Origin: Rotaria socialis
Taxonomy: Eukaryota; Rotifera; Eurotatoria; Philodinida; Philodinidae
NCBI GenBank assembly: GCA_905331475.1
Contig: CAJNYU010003810.1
Coordinates: 2,818-66,817 of the forward strand
DNA length: 64,000 nucleotides
Reading direction: 5' to 3'
Shown: in pieces, positions 22,579 to 34,635 of the stretch
Numbering within the stretch: the stretch's first letter is position 1
Layout of the letters: the number at the start of each line of letters is the position of its first letter
The notes under the pieces: model-generated
Told to the model about the DNA's origin: nothing
The model's input: only the letters and a program-made list of their open reading frames with translations
The model's database searches: none
Program-made: the position numbers and the translations under genes

Positions 22579-25081
22579 GTTTGCTGCAGCTTGATTTGTA
22601 TAATTGGTCGATGCGGTCGATTTTGCATCTGCTCGAGCTAAGAAAGCAAGAAGTTATTCATGATTTTTAATTATAAAATTTACTTTTTCGATTTTGACGT
22701 CCTGACATTCTTTACTTTTTGTGTAGCGGGTTCGCCCTGAGAGAGAATTAATATAATAAGTAACAGTAGATTACATAAATGCGAGTTACCTTTTTAAAGG
22801 AAAATAGGATAATAAAGTTTTCTACGCCAATTAATTATCAACGATTGCGATTATGAAATCAAGAAAAGAACAATTAAAAATATCGTTTGAAATTATGTGA
22901 CTAACGAATTCTTGTATCTAAAATAATAATTATTTAATTTAATTATACTTATATTCTCCTACCTTAGTTAGAGACAATATAAAAATGTTAGAAGAGTTGA
23001 AATTAATGATCTGTCTAGTGTATAAATACAAGATGGCTTGGGTATTTCAGTAAGAAAAACCCAGTGCAGTTGCACTAAAAAAAGAATTACTCATCGAAAG
23101 CAGAATGAAATAGAAACTCAAATAATATGAGAACGCAAGAAAAAAGAACGATAAGGCACGCGTAAAACGCAAGAAGTACGCACTAAAATGTTGCATCGCA
23201 TAGCTACTCTTATTTTTCCATGTCATCAGTCTTCGCAACAACGTGATGTCATTTTACAAATAAATTTTGATTTCTTGCATATGGTTTAGAATTAATTCTT
23301 ACAGACTTACTTCTTATCAAAATATTATGATTCATCGAAATCGTAATACTCCGAGAAATCAGAATTTTTCTAAAACAATTGAATGAATTTACAATGCAGT
23401 ATACTATTTGATTGACACTGTTGGTAATAGAATCGGGCGTATCATTAGCAATGGCAATCTTTTTACTGTATGGTATATAAACGATTGAAGAGAACACATA
23501 TTTCAGTGTTTGTCTGTTCTTTTCTATGAATCAGATACAGTTGATGTTCTCGATTATTTATGTTTATCGTCCGCGAGCTTGCGAGAAAAATAATTTATAA
23601 TAATTTTTCGCCAATCGGATTCCAATACGCAACAGTCAATGCTGTTGGAACAAGTAGATATTCATGGTTTTATCAGTAGCGTCAAACTTGAAACTTGAAT
23701 TCAATTGAAATTTCAACTTTCAAAACAACAGCCATCTAAAGAATCGTGACACGTGCATGTCATCACTGCCAGTTTGAAACGCTGGATACGCGACGGAACA
23801 CGTGCATTCTGGTGTTGATATCTCGGGAAAATGAACATACTATCTGAGACGGATAAAAAAAGCGCAGAGATCTCTTGTTACACACTTTTTTTTTATCCTG
23901 TAAGTCATTTAAACCTACTTATGTAGCCCATCATATTTCCTCATGAATTATCAAAGAATTAAATTTACAGAATGTAGTTAATAATAGAAAGGCCGAAACG
24001 AATTATATCGAGCTTCGGATAGAGAATTTTCATAATTTCTACTATCGATTCGTAACGCTTGTCACAATATTGGTCCACAATGACATGCTCTAGATTGGCG
24101 CCTTGATCATAATAGTCTGTATGATCTATAATAAGTTCTAAGCAAAATTCTATTCGTTTGATGCCGTCATACAGACACTTCTGAAACAAATTTGATCTGA
24201 AATTCAGAATTTTCTAAAACAACTGACTCAAGTGGTGTTAATTCAATCCAAATATATGCGAAATACGTGTATATGTGTAAGTTACTAAACACATCCGCAA
24301 TTCTTTATGTTGAAATTAATAACTATAAAAATGTTTTGATTGAACTCGTGCCATCAGAGTATGCTGCTAAATGTTTCTAGCGCTTAAAAAACGTGGTTCC
24401 ATTGTATTGCTTGACATGGAAGAAATTTCACTTCTGCATCCTTACGACTTTTCAAGAACAGAATGAATCACAACGAACACATTTAATAACTACACGTATA
24501 AAAATACGGAGAGAGAAACCAATAGTGAAAGTTAGCAGTCGGATAAGAAGTGCGTATCAGCAATACATTTAAAAACGTAAGCACTCGTCTTTTTCCGATA
24601 AACAGCGTGAGTGGATGAAGATAAGCTCTTGAAAGTCAGATAAATTTATTTCTATTTTGCATTTATACGAGGAAGATGATTTAACATTTATGAAGATGAA
24701 AGCAATAGAAATTACGATATACTGAAGTTTGCCTGTTGACAACAGTAAACTAATTAAATTCAAATTTATTTTAGAAATCAGGATATTGTATTCACAATGC
24801 AGGATTTTCGGAGAAGAATTTTACTTGTATGTGATAGACTTCTCATCGGGCTTTTTTTCAAGATACTCCAGTATATTCACTCAAATATTTACGTTTGCCT
24901 TTTAAGCATTAATGGATGTGGTAAACACATTTATCTGAGCTGAGTGGCAAGCATATATTTGTCTAAGTTCGATAAAAAGCTCCTCCTTCTTCCCTCACGC
25001 TCTACTCAAGATGTTTTATAGTATTATTGAATTTTCGATTCATTTATAGATTCAAATAAACGTTATTAACTTAACTACAGA
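22579..25081. other. Intergenic, with possible AGO 5' exons
   Basis: Open sequence in frame with the Argonaute continues upstream to a splice acceptor near 22640, and another candidate exon lies near 22690-22738 (GEPATQKVKN), so the leader is probably spliced. At 23965-24189 a 74-residue minus-strand frame (LEHVIVDQYCD, YESIVEIMKI) with an acceptor just upstream resembles a terminal gene exon, but I cannot name it. Nothing else is recognised. Confidence 0.4.
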
Positions 25082-27704
25082 ATGATCGATCTGAACTCCA
25101 CTCAATCAACCGATTCTGGGAGAGAAGCGATGGATCAGACAGTAGGCTCGGATTACGATCTAGGAACTCAGACCACATCGAGCCTATTAGGTAAGAAAAT
25201 GCCTTTACGATGATATAGTTAGAGTTTCCCCGAAGATCTTCTTTTTTACGAAGACATTTATATGTCTATATCAACATTATGTTAATACGACATCATTTTA
25301 AACCAGAGCTATAGGGCAAATACAAATACTTTTGTCCGAGTTCTATTTTAAACCAGCTGAATTATGCTCATGAATCAAAAGCAAAGCTGGCTATCTGTAC
25401 GATAACTTCTCGTGACTGTAGAGTAGATTCAGATTTGCTAGTGAAAAATTTATTTTTTCGAATGCATAAACGTATTTATAGTAAACTGTATCGGACACAA
25501 TTAACCGTCTTGGTTTAGCGGCAGTTTTTGAACAAGAATTTTTTAAATGAAGTTCAAGTAGAGTGAACGTCGAAATTTTCAGGACATTTCTGTTGTTTCA
25601 ACTGCACATTTACAACATCGAAAAACGCCGACAAATTGAGATATAAGTTAAAATCAAGCAAAAAGGATAAGAATCAAACAAGAGAAAGCTATGCGTTGGT
25701 ATAGATTATTTTTGGATGTATTTCAACTCAAAAATATGTTCTTGGTAGAGTAAATTTTTGTATTTTAGATAGCATTGATAGCAACTGGCGACCCAGCACA
25801 CCATTACCAAGCTTTGAATGTCATGAAAATCCAACCAGTAAGTGCTTTTGAATGTGAGTTTGTCAGTGTCAAAGTTACATGCAGAGTGAATTTGTAAACA
25901 GTAGCGTAGTCAATGGGACGTAAAAGTCGAATATCGACATTATTCAAACATTCGACTACGTCTTTTATAATAAATAAACCATTGTTGGGCGATAGGAAAT
26001 GCATACATTTCGTGAAACGACGTGGATACAATTTTAAATCCATTTGACTTCGTCGAATTTTTCAGTAACGTTCAGTTGAATATTGAATGATCGATGCTTT
26101 AAGTTGGCACCCTGCTTAATAAATATCGACATCAATCCACTGTAGACAGTTCGAAAACAATTTCAGCATGATTAACAAACTTTCGAGCCAAAACGAAATG
26201 TTTATTGCACTTTGCATCCATAGCAACGATTTCTATTGTCACCCTAGTCGAACTTCTTTTTGTCGTGCGCATGAAAAACATGAGCATCTTAAGCTCAAGC
26301 CTTGGCAAGCGCTTGAATAAAAAAGTTCGACTAGGGCAAGCTAGGAATAGAAAGTGTAGACAACCAAAGTATGGTAGAAAAGTATTTTGACTACTATATT
26401 CCAGACGAATTTGATTTCATACGCCAATTTGTGTGCCTACGACAAATCAACATATGAAGCATCAGAGTTGTGATAGTTTTAGAAAGAAAACTGTTAGCAT
26501 GTCCATTGTGAGATTAAAATTTGAAAAGAGATACCTCTACTCTATTCATAATCAAGACATTTTCAAAAGTTCAACTCAACTTTTATCGTATCCCAAAAAA
26601 CAGAATCACTAGAAACCTTTAACAACTTTTTATAGAACATCAACAGTAGGTACGAGATTCTGTATTAATAGATCATATAATTGACATTTTCAAACAATCA
26701 ATTTTTTTAAGTAGTTGATAATATACTTATATTATAGGACTAAGTCCGACATTTTTACGTCGAATAGTCATTTACTTGGTCATTCTTTTTCCTCAGTAGC
26801 ATCTGATTGTTTGATAAGATTTAAAATAGAATATATCAATTAGTCGAGAACAGAATTATTGAAGTTTTGCATTTGTTCAAGCTAGTTTTGTTTCGATAAT
26901 AGTTTGTCCGGCTGTGTTTCTCCACTCTGTCATAGGCAAAATTTAAAAATTGTTTTCTATTGTATTTTAATAGTCAACCAAAAGCTCCGTGACTTAGCTT
27001 TCCGACATGAAACACAAAGCAAAGAAATCAAGCGTCTTTGTCAACTAGAAAAATTCAAGATAGTCGTTCTTTGCGACGATTCCGGCTCAATGATGGAAAC
27101 TGTGGGTGGGTCTAGTCGTAGTCGCTGGGAAGAGCTTCGCGAAATTGTGAAGCTTGTTGTTGCAATTGGCTCCATATTCGATACTAACGGCGTTAATATC
27201 CGTTTTCTCAATTGTAAAGATCGATATACGATCAAGGATCCCGATGAAATTAATCGCCTATTTGCCGGCGAACCAAAGGGTTATACGCCATTGGTGCGTT
27301 CCGTACGGGAGATTCTCAAATTACCAGTGACCGCAGCTAACAGCGACAAAAAATTATTGTTATTCATTGCAACTGACGGCTATCCAACAGATGCAAATGG
27401 TGTGCCGAATCTGTCCGAATTTGAACATGTTATGCGAAATGAACGAAAATCAGATACTACTTATGTATCGTTTCTGATGTGCACGGACGATCAGGAATGT
27501 GTTGATTACCTGAGTAACTTTAGCCGAACGATGGCAAACATTGATGTGACAGGCGATTTTAATACAGAACGAATGAACATACGTAGAGAACGAGGAGCGA
27601 AATTTCCATTCTCGAAAGGCGATTACATAACTAAAGTCTTAGTTGGCGCAATCAGCCGAGAAAAAGTTCCAAGTAATGAACCTGATAATGCTAACAACAG
27701 TTAA
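25082..27704 (+). CDS. von Willebrand factor A domain protein
   Basis: A predicted intracellular vWA protein (no signal peptide). Exons are 25082-25190, 25769-25837 and 26974-27704. All splices are GT..AG and in phase, giving about 302 residues. The first two exons encode a Ser/Thr-rich leader (GSDYDLGTQTTSSLL). The third begins with a charged helix (ETQSKEIKRLCQLEKF), then the vWA fold. The MIDAS metal site is complete: DDSGS in VVLCDDSGSMME, the Thr of GYTPLVRS, and Asp in IATDGYPTD. Such metal sites bind protein ligands; the partner here is unknown. An AATAAA-like signal lies near 27867. Intron 2 (25838-26973) is large and has a hairpin at 26242-26336. Confidence 0.8.
26242..26336. repeat. 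Inverted repeat in vWA gene intron
   Basis: CCCTAGTCGAACTT (26242-26255) is repeated as its exact complement at 26323-26336. The loop contains further self-complementary pieces (AAGCTCAAGC, GCAAGCGCTT). It could be a small fold-back element or an RNA hairpin. Confidence 0.55.
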
Positions 27705-28486
27705 AAATATACAACAATCGATTGAGACTATAATACAATTTCAATTCAAATCTTTCACGCGACATAAAATACTGTTTTTATTCTAGAGATTTCAATAGAA
27801 GACAAATGAATTATTTTAAAATCGTCTACATTTCGATTCTTCATACATTTACTATTGTTAAACTTGAATAAAGTTTTTCAATTACAAATAAATTAAAGTA
27901 AATTGAAATTTTTTAGATTGTTTTCTCGTTGATTTGCGTGTACAGATATGTGAATAGAAAGAAAAAGATATTCATACTGCATGTCTTTCATGTAGAATTT
28001 TTCTCTACAACGGGGATTGTCTTGAGAGGGGAGGGGGGAGGGGTCAATCTTTTTAATTTACTATCTTTGGTTTGAATAATAGTGAGAGTAATTTTTTACA
28101 GTCGCCCGCTAAATTTTTATTTTTAGGCTTATGAACCAAAAGAATAAAAATTCATAGGAAAATTGCAAAATAACATCATCAAAACATAACGAACAAGATA
28201 TACTGTTAATTTCAGATGGCAAGGCATAAGCAGATTGTACTCGAACTCCACGAAATATTCGTTTCGATCTATTTGGCCAATTCCACATTGAACAACGAAT
28301 GATTACATATGGTTTATATTCCAATCGCAAGCAAGTGCTATTGTATAGTATCAAAACTCAAATAGTAGAATGTCACCTATCTTATTGAAAGTGTTTACGG
28401 ATTTCATGATTATCAATGGTATGAAAATATCAATTATTATCGTGCTTTTTAAAGCCATGAGATGAGAAACAAGAAGATGGATTGTG
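27705..28486. other. Intergenic with G-rich tract
   Basis: A 3' region of the vWA gene followed by a G-run cluster (28012-28043) and an 81-residue minus-strand frame (28109-28354) that I cannot assign. Confidence 0.4.
28012..28043 (+). other. Possible G-quadruplex tract
   Basis: Four G runs of at least four bases: GGGG, a 14-base spacer, then GGGGAGGGGGGAGGGG. Such runs can form a quadruplex. It stands out in sequence that is about two-thirds A and T. Confidence 0.4.
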
Positions 28487-29781
28487 TTAAAATCTTCGTT
28501 CCAAAGGCACAATACGTCTCGATCGTTGTAAGCATGTGAGTCGTTTCTTTACAATGCTACGAAAACGAGGCGATAATAACATGAATATGTAAAATCTTCC
28601 CTGAAAAATTCCAAAGAAAAACAACTATGTAAACATTAAAGATGAATAAATACTTACTGCATAAGCGGCTGATCCGATCAAATACATGGTATTAGAAACT
28701 ATGTTTTCCTTTACTTTTCGATCTGGACTCTGTTGAAGATTCGACGTTATAACTGCATAAGTATTATAAATACCATAAGGAGTTAAACCTATCAAAGTGA
28801 GCAAGACAAGGGGGAAAGGCGGATTTGGGATTTTGAAAATCCAAAAATCCAAAACGTGAATGATGGAATTTCCATCTGAATTTTTTTGCCATATGTAAGT
28901 CTCATGATTCTTAGAATATGCTAAAATTTTCAGCGCAAACAGACGTTTCCTCCTCAAGATAATGAATGCGCAAGAAATAATCATTTCACGGCACGGTCAG
29001 AAAATCCAGTTTTTTTGAAAATTCAATATTTTAAGAAAGAAGCATTTAGTCGAGTTGAAACTTTTAGGATCTTTTATGGACCATGAAACCTATGTATGGG
29101 AAGAATTTCAGGTCGAAACTACGTCATTCACAGAGGGGGAAATTCTTTTCAATTTATGAGATTTTGAAAGTCCCAAAAATCCGCTTTTTCCCTCTTGGAG
29201 CAAGGCTTTCATGAAAACTTTGATTGTTATTTGTCGATCAATGTGTAATCGTGCGAGCATTGCTATCTTTCCTATATTTCGATAAGTTAAAATTCCAAAT
29301 ATCGCCATGATTAAAATATGAAAAATGCAGAGAATGAGTATGTGAAAAACTACAGCATACGCAAAAACTATACTACTCATGTAAACACAAATGACAGTAA
29401 TTGGTGATAAAGTTCGATCAAATAACCAGAGGGTGCCATGGAGCCACCAAATAATAGCAAAGAAACCAGAAGCTAGATGTGCATTTTTAATACTGGTCAA
29501 TTGGCGGAAACCTACACGCTGACTTGTAATCAGAAATTGATCGATTATTGCTAAACTTACGCAAGTCATAGGTACGGCGCCACAGCTCGAAGTGAAAGGC
29601 ATGCGGTAACAAAAAGAGGGCCAAGATATGTTATAAACTGCGCGCATTCGTGCAAAACAGAAATTATAAAATAAAATGCACACGGTGTCTTTAGATAATA
29701 GGGTCCACTAGTTAGAATAAATGCCTGTATGATGCTTTCAATAAGCCCCACAGCCATATCAACGAGACCGCAATTAATCAA
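28487..29781 (-). pseudogene. GPCR pseudogene split by a MITE
   Basis: A rhodopsin-like receptor of a different subtype from the pair to its left. Readable pieces include TM2 (VGLIESIIQAFILTSG), PCAFYFIISVLHE, then in another frame SLAIIDQFLITSQRVGFRQL (TM3 and the DRY-equivalent region), TM4 and TM5 (ILTYRNIGKIAMLARL), TM6 and TM7 (LIGLTPYGIYNTYAV), and a last exon (28600-28487) giving GRFYIFMLLSPRFRS. TM1 is missing, the frame shifts near 29650, and a 391-bp element (28807-29197) interrupts the segment between TM5 and TM6. Without that insertion the flanking frame would be continuous. Three independent lesions make it nonfunctional. Confidence 0.78.
28807..29197. mobile_element. 391-bp hAT-like MITE in GPCR pseudogene
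   Basis: Terminal inverted repeats begin CAAGGGGGAAAGGCGGATTT (28807) and, read from the other end, CAAGAGGGAAAAAGCGGATT (29197). They are flanked by GAGCAAGA (28799-28806) and GAGCAAGG (29198-29205), a 7-of-8 match to an 8-bp target duplication, typical of hAT. It codes for nothing. Related fold-back sequence occurs at 60539-60598. Confidence 0.75.
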
Positions 29782-32365
29782 TCAATCAATGCTAATGGTA
29801 CCATGATACATTATTATTGCAATAAACTAACTTGAAATTGATTGTCACCTAAATGTTTTCCCTATAATATCTTTGAGCTAGGTTCGACTCCTATGAGAAG
29901 AGTGTTGCTAAATGCAATGTACTAATCGATTTTGGCAAGCTTATGCTGTCTGTCGTTTATTTATATATATATATATATATATACTAGATTATATCCTAGT
30001 GTGAAAGAACATATAATGATGCAATAGTCAATACTAATTTTCATGGCACTAAAATGAAGAGAATGGAAATAAGTTCCAACTAGTGAACATACTTGAAGAT
30101 AATGATAATCTTTGTTTATTCTTATGAAATGCTCTTTAAACAATGAGGAAAGACTTAATTAAAAGAGCGACATTGTTATTAAAAGGTGTATTTTTGAATG
30201 ATCATTCAAAGAAAACAAAAATATGTGCTAGACAAACACAATGACTTTCGAAAAGCTGAAGATGCGTGATGATAAAAGTGCAAATAACAGAAAATTTCAC
30301 CTATTTTTTACGTCAATGCCAAGCTTGAAAATTTTCCGTGATGTATTTATCTCAATCATGATAACTGTAATTGTAATTTTTGTTTTACTTGATCGGCTGA
30401 CCCAACAACTACAAGTCACTAATGTATTTGATCATAGACGACGAAGATAATGCGATTTCTTTACAAGACTTTAGCACAAAAAAAAGTCCAGCTAAGGAAT
30501 CAATAAAGCGAAGTAAACGGAAATGGATGGTTTTCGTCGAATAGCTTTACTGTCTAGAATACTGAGAACATGATAGCTATAACTCTTAGAAGAAATGCAA
30601 TAGTTGCCAAAAACAAGAAAAAAACGATTTAATTAATCAACGTATAGAGACGTGCTCTTAAAGGTGTGTGCACTAAACACGAAGGTAAAGGTGGAATATA
30701 ATAAGGTAAAGTCATGCAAGTGTCTCGCTTTTACATCCAAGCAAATAAAACAACAAAACAAATTAACCGTTAAAATGAAATAAAAAACAGATGTCTATCT
30801 TAGCTTGATAGATAGATTCGATACCAGTCAGTTTAATAAAAAAATATAAAGCTTTCGAGTTATTAGACAAATAGAAGCTGCTAGAGAAAGAAAGAAACCA
30901 AGAGACGTAGAACTAATAGAAAATGCGCCGATGTTCAACTCTATATGGATTGCATAACTTAGGTCATTCATTGTAAAAATTAGAACGTTCAGGTCAAATT
31001 CAAGAATAATAATTTTATCTCGCATAATATGTGAACAATAGTATCCGTTATAGAAGTAGCTATTGGTATCTTATTTTTACCGAAATTTCAACATACAGTA
31101 TCGTTTTTTTTCGCAGTGAGATAAAAAGTCATAAGAAAATGTATGCCAGATGATTTGTCTTTCTGAAAATAGATACTTTTTACACTGATCATGAATCATA
31201 TGTAAAAATTGGCACCCCATTAAAACAATCATGGATGATTTTCTTTGAAAATACTTAGAGCACCGATTATTGTTCACACAAATATTTTTCATATCGATAA
31301 CAGTATCATTTCAATTTTCGTTTTTTACGATGCTGGTAAGGTGAGAGATTAATACATTCCGTTGAGCATAGCAAGAGCTACTAGGAGAAGAACGAAAGCC
31401 AAGAAGAAAATATATCAACGTCATCCGTGAGTATACGGGATATGGGTTCGAAACGTCATTATCGAACCACCTGAGGCATTGCGCGATACTTGAAACGAAT
31501 GCTATTAACATGGGCATGAATATTTGATCACAATTTGTTTGCTCAACCATTGATATCTACAAGAATTCAATGCTTGATGTTCAAATAGCATAGATCCCTC
31601 TACTGAATTATTCAGGCGGATCTTATATCGTGTCAAGTATTTCACGCAAAAGTTCTCGATCGATTTCGCGTTGAACAACGATGAGAAAATAAAATCATTC
31701 AAACAAGGAATACCGAGTAGCCAAGTAAATATGGTAAGGATATGTGTTGAAAAAGATCCGGCGAAATTTATGGAACGAAGCGCCATACAAACTACACAAT
31801 TTCAAAAGAGCTACTATTTGCCTAATCTTTCTCTGGGATATTGAGAATATTGTATTTTAACTTAATTAGCACGATATCTGGTAGCCTAACTATTTGAAAA
31901 TATTCATCCGTCCTATTATGTAATCTTTCATTGATAGATATCAATTCAATTATTGATGAGCTATATCATAAGTATCTCCACTTATCTACTCTAATGCTAT
32001 ACTCATGTTTAATTATCACGCATTGCGTAAATGTCGGATAGGATAGAAATATCTTATTATCAGACTTAATATATGTCAGGAAAAGGGCGAGCACTTGCTG
32101 AAAACAAATGAATATTTGATCGCATTCATATATGCATTGAGTGGCTAATTGCAACTACGGACTATTTAATTTTAAGCTGCTAGGTTTTATTTTATTTAAA
32201 AAAATGTAGAATGATTTAGGTTAAAGAATTAAGAATGAATATAGGGTAGTGCAATATACATTTATCTTCAACATTTTTTTTTGAAAACAAAACGAATGTG
32301 TGTTATTTTCAATAGGCCTAATTTTGATTGGTCTACTTGATTTCATGACAATTAATTCATGAAAT
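29782..32365. other. Intergenic, unassigned short frames
   Basis: A 23-base TA dinucleotide run lies at 29961-29983. A 69-residue plus-strand frame at 30241-30450 has a basic N-terminus and one membrane segment (VFISIMITVIVIFVLLD), like the first exon of a type II membrane protein, but no partner exon is seen. Minus-strand frames at 30828-31786 are hydrophobic but match no family I recognise. Confidence 0.35.
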
Positions 32366-34270
32366 TTATTGCAAATCCGGAATAAATAAATCATAATTTG
32401 AAAAAGGTACTACGCCATTACTTTTCTCCGTGTTTTCCAACCAAAATTGCACCTTTAAATTGTTGATTTCTCGTTTAGGTTGATTTTGCGAACGAGACGT
32501 TGACGACAATTTGCTTTTGCTGTTTAGTGCTACTTTCTTCTTAGTTCTTTTATTTTTCCAACTGACAATCGTGCTCAAACCAATCAATACTAGAAGATAA
32601 TCAACAATGGACCAAAAATAAGAGTCCAAAAAACCACTGTTAGCAACACTATCTTGAGGAGTCCAATCCATCATTTCACACTGTTCAAAATAACACCAAT
32701 TTCGATTTGGAAGCAATTTTCGTAGAAACAATTTTGCTCCATATTCAGGTGCTTGATTAAAAAATTCAATCAGCGCTTCTTCGGTTTTAACAATCGGATA
32801 CCATGTAGTACTAAATAGATGTGCAGCACGAATAACTATTCTTGGTGGTGGACTATTGACAATGGCAGATGAAATTATTTGATACATCAATTTGGAATCA
32901 TGAAGAGGTGGTGTAGCATGTCTTTTGGTTCGAAACCGAGCGACACCACAGCAATGAACATCACCACTGAACAATGTTACTCGTGTTCTTTTCTTTTCAG
33001 AAAATTCTTGAAGACGAGCAAGAATACGGTTTCGCTCTTCAATATGCGCTTCGTGTGTCCATTCATCTAGTAGATCATCATAGAGTTCAGGTAATCCAAA
33101 CACGGAATTTGTCTGTTGACTAAATGGAATATTTCGCCATCGCATAACCACTTTTTTCCATGTGTCAAGCAATGATTCAGCCAGTCGAAAACGTGGAAAT
33201 GAAAATGGAACAGCTACTAAAACAATCAAATGTTGGACATTTTCTAGTTCATTATCCAATTTTTCGAAGATCATATTCCATGAATTTTCATGTGCAACTG
33301 TTTGATTGCTGCGTTCCGAACGACCATCCGTACCCAACAAGGCTAAATTTGGGCCGCACTGAGCAAGAAAATTGTGACCCTGATACCCGAATAATCGATG
33401 TTGTCGAGCTTTGCTCGGCGTTGTATGATGCTGAAAGAGAAGTCGCATTTTTTGTGCCATGCGAAATAATTCTGTCATGACTGGACTGTCATTCAATAAC
33501 GGTGGATAAGATCCAGCACCATCGAAAATGTCATGATCATCCCACATCATAAGACTTGGAACCGATCCTAGTGCTTGCTTCATTTCTGGCCGGCGTTCCC
33601 AATGTTCAGTATAGTTATTAAAATAGTATTGTTCGATTTCTTGTGCTGCTTCTTTTGTAATTGAAAATTTCCATTTTTCATCCCATTCCATACGAGACCA
33701 ATTTTGAAGAAAGGGAATATCTTCAAGAACGAAATCATTATAGACTTGATCACCGCCCCAAACTAGAAGATGAAACGGATTGATTTCATGAATAGAAAGT
33801 AGATCGTCCCATACAGCATTGTAAGTTAAGCCCAGTGCCACCTCCTTCGAAATAGTAGCATCAAAACCATTACAGGAAAAAAATGCACCGCGCCATTTTT
33901 GATCATACTGAGCAATGCGAAATGTTCCATTTGTTGTATAATCACCCCAATCAACTTCCCAATTGACTTTTTCGTCATATTTGCCTCTATGTAATTCAAT
34001 ACTGATATTGACTCGATAAGCTCGCATATCAAATAAATTTTCGTATAAAACTTCCCAATCGTAAGTAACGGCAGCTTTTGCGTTGAATTCAATCGATGGT
34101 CGAGCACATGAAACATGCCGAAATATTAAAGCACTTCCAATCCATTGCATACTTTTTAAATCTGTTGTGATAAACTGATAGTAGGGTCCTAATGCAGGAC
34201 CAGGTGGTCTTGGTGGTCGTTGCACCGAGTCATCCGTAGAGGTTTCTAATAACTCACTTGTTTCACTCAT
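32366..34270 (-). CDS. PhoD-like metallophosphatase, intronless
   Basis: A 634-residue protein in one exon, predicted to hydrolyse phosphate esters. The PhoD-family metal-site motifs are in order: FSCNGF (about residue 152), LLVWGGDQVYND (about 190), MMWDDHDIFDGAG (about 245) and LFSGDVHCCG (about 442). A hydrophobic segment near the C-terminus (YLLVLIGLSTIVSW, about 565) followed by a Lys/Arg-rich tail suggests a membrane anchor; no signal peptide is visible. The architecture resembles the PhoD-like phosphatases common in fungi and other microbial eukaryotes. It has no introns, although its neighbours are split into many small exons. Either retroposition or horizontal transfer could explain this; I cannot distinguish them. 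Confidence 0.83.
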   Translation of the reverse strand: MSETSELLETSTDDSVQRPPRPPGPALGPYYQFITTDLKSMQWIGSALIFRHVSCARPSIEFNAKAAVTYDWEVLYENLFDMRAYRVNISIELHRGKYDEKVNWEVDWGDYTTNGTFRIAQYDQKWRGAFFSCNGFDATISKEVALGLTYNAVWDDLLSIHEINPFHLLVWGGDQVYNDFVLEDIPFLQNWSRMEWDEKWKFSITKEAAQEIEQYYFNNYTEHWERRPEMKQALGSVPSLMMWDDHDIFDGAGSYPPLLNDSPVMTELFRMAQKMRLLFQHHTTPSKARQHRLFGYQGHNFLAQCGPNLALLGTDGRSERSNQTVAHENSWNMIFEKLDNELENVQHLIVLVAVPFSFPRFRLAESLLDTWKKVVMRWRNIPFSQQTNSVFGLPELYDDLLDEWTHEAHIEERNRILARLQEFSEKKRTRVTLFSGDVHCCGVARFRTKRHATPPLHDSKLMYQIISSAIVNSPPPRIVIRAAHLFSTTWYPIVKTEEALIEFFNQAPEYGAKLFLRKLLPNRNWCYFEQCEMMDWTPQDSVANSGFLDSYFWSIVDYLLVLIGLSTIVSWKNKRTKKKVALNSKSKLSSTSRSQNQPKREINNLKVQFWLENTEKSNGVVPFSNYDLFIPDLQ

Positions 34271-34635
34271 CTTATTGTTAATTGGTTCCTATAAAGCCTT
34301 TTAGATTTGCTTCAATTATTCCGAATCGATTTGCTTCTGAATAATTTACTTTTCTTTTTACATCTGGAACAAAAGAATGTGATAGGTTAGTTTTATGCAT
34401 CAAAATTGCTTGTATTATATGAGCGTTTACATATTTTGTGGGCTATTTAAAAATACACTTTTCGTTAGTTCGTTACTGATTATTTGACACAATTTGTTTA
34501 TTATATTCTTTTAGCAGCTTGGCAAGTCCTGCTGATGTGAATGGAAACATATTTCGATATTTTTCTTGAAGGCGACGGTTAACAAAAAAAAGAATTCCTA
34601 AAGATAATGTGACTATCTCTGATGGGATGAGTCTG
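34271..34635. other. Upstream region of phosphatase gene
   Basis: Short AT-rich spacer 5' of the minus-strand phosphatase gene; presumably holds its promoter. No motif stands out. Confidence 0.35.

Noticed and set aside
29877-29897. tRNA-like B box GGTTCGACTCC
   Set aside because: No A box at the right distance and the T-arm pairs only four bases; no acceptor stem.
29961-29983. TA run as a replication origin or promoter
   Set aside because: Plain dinucleotide microsatellite with no supporting context.
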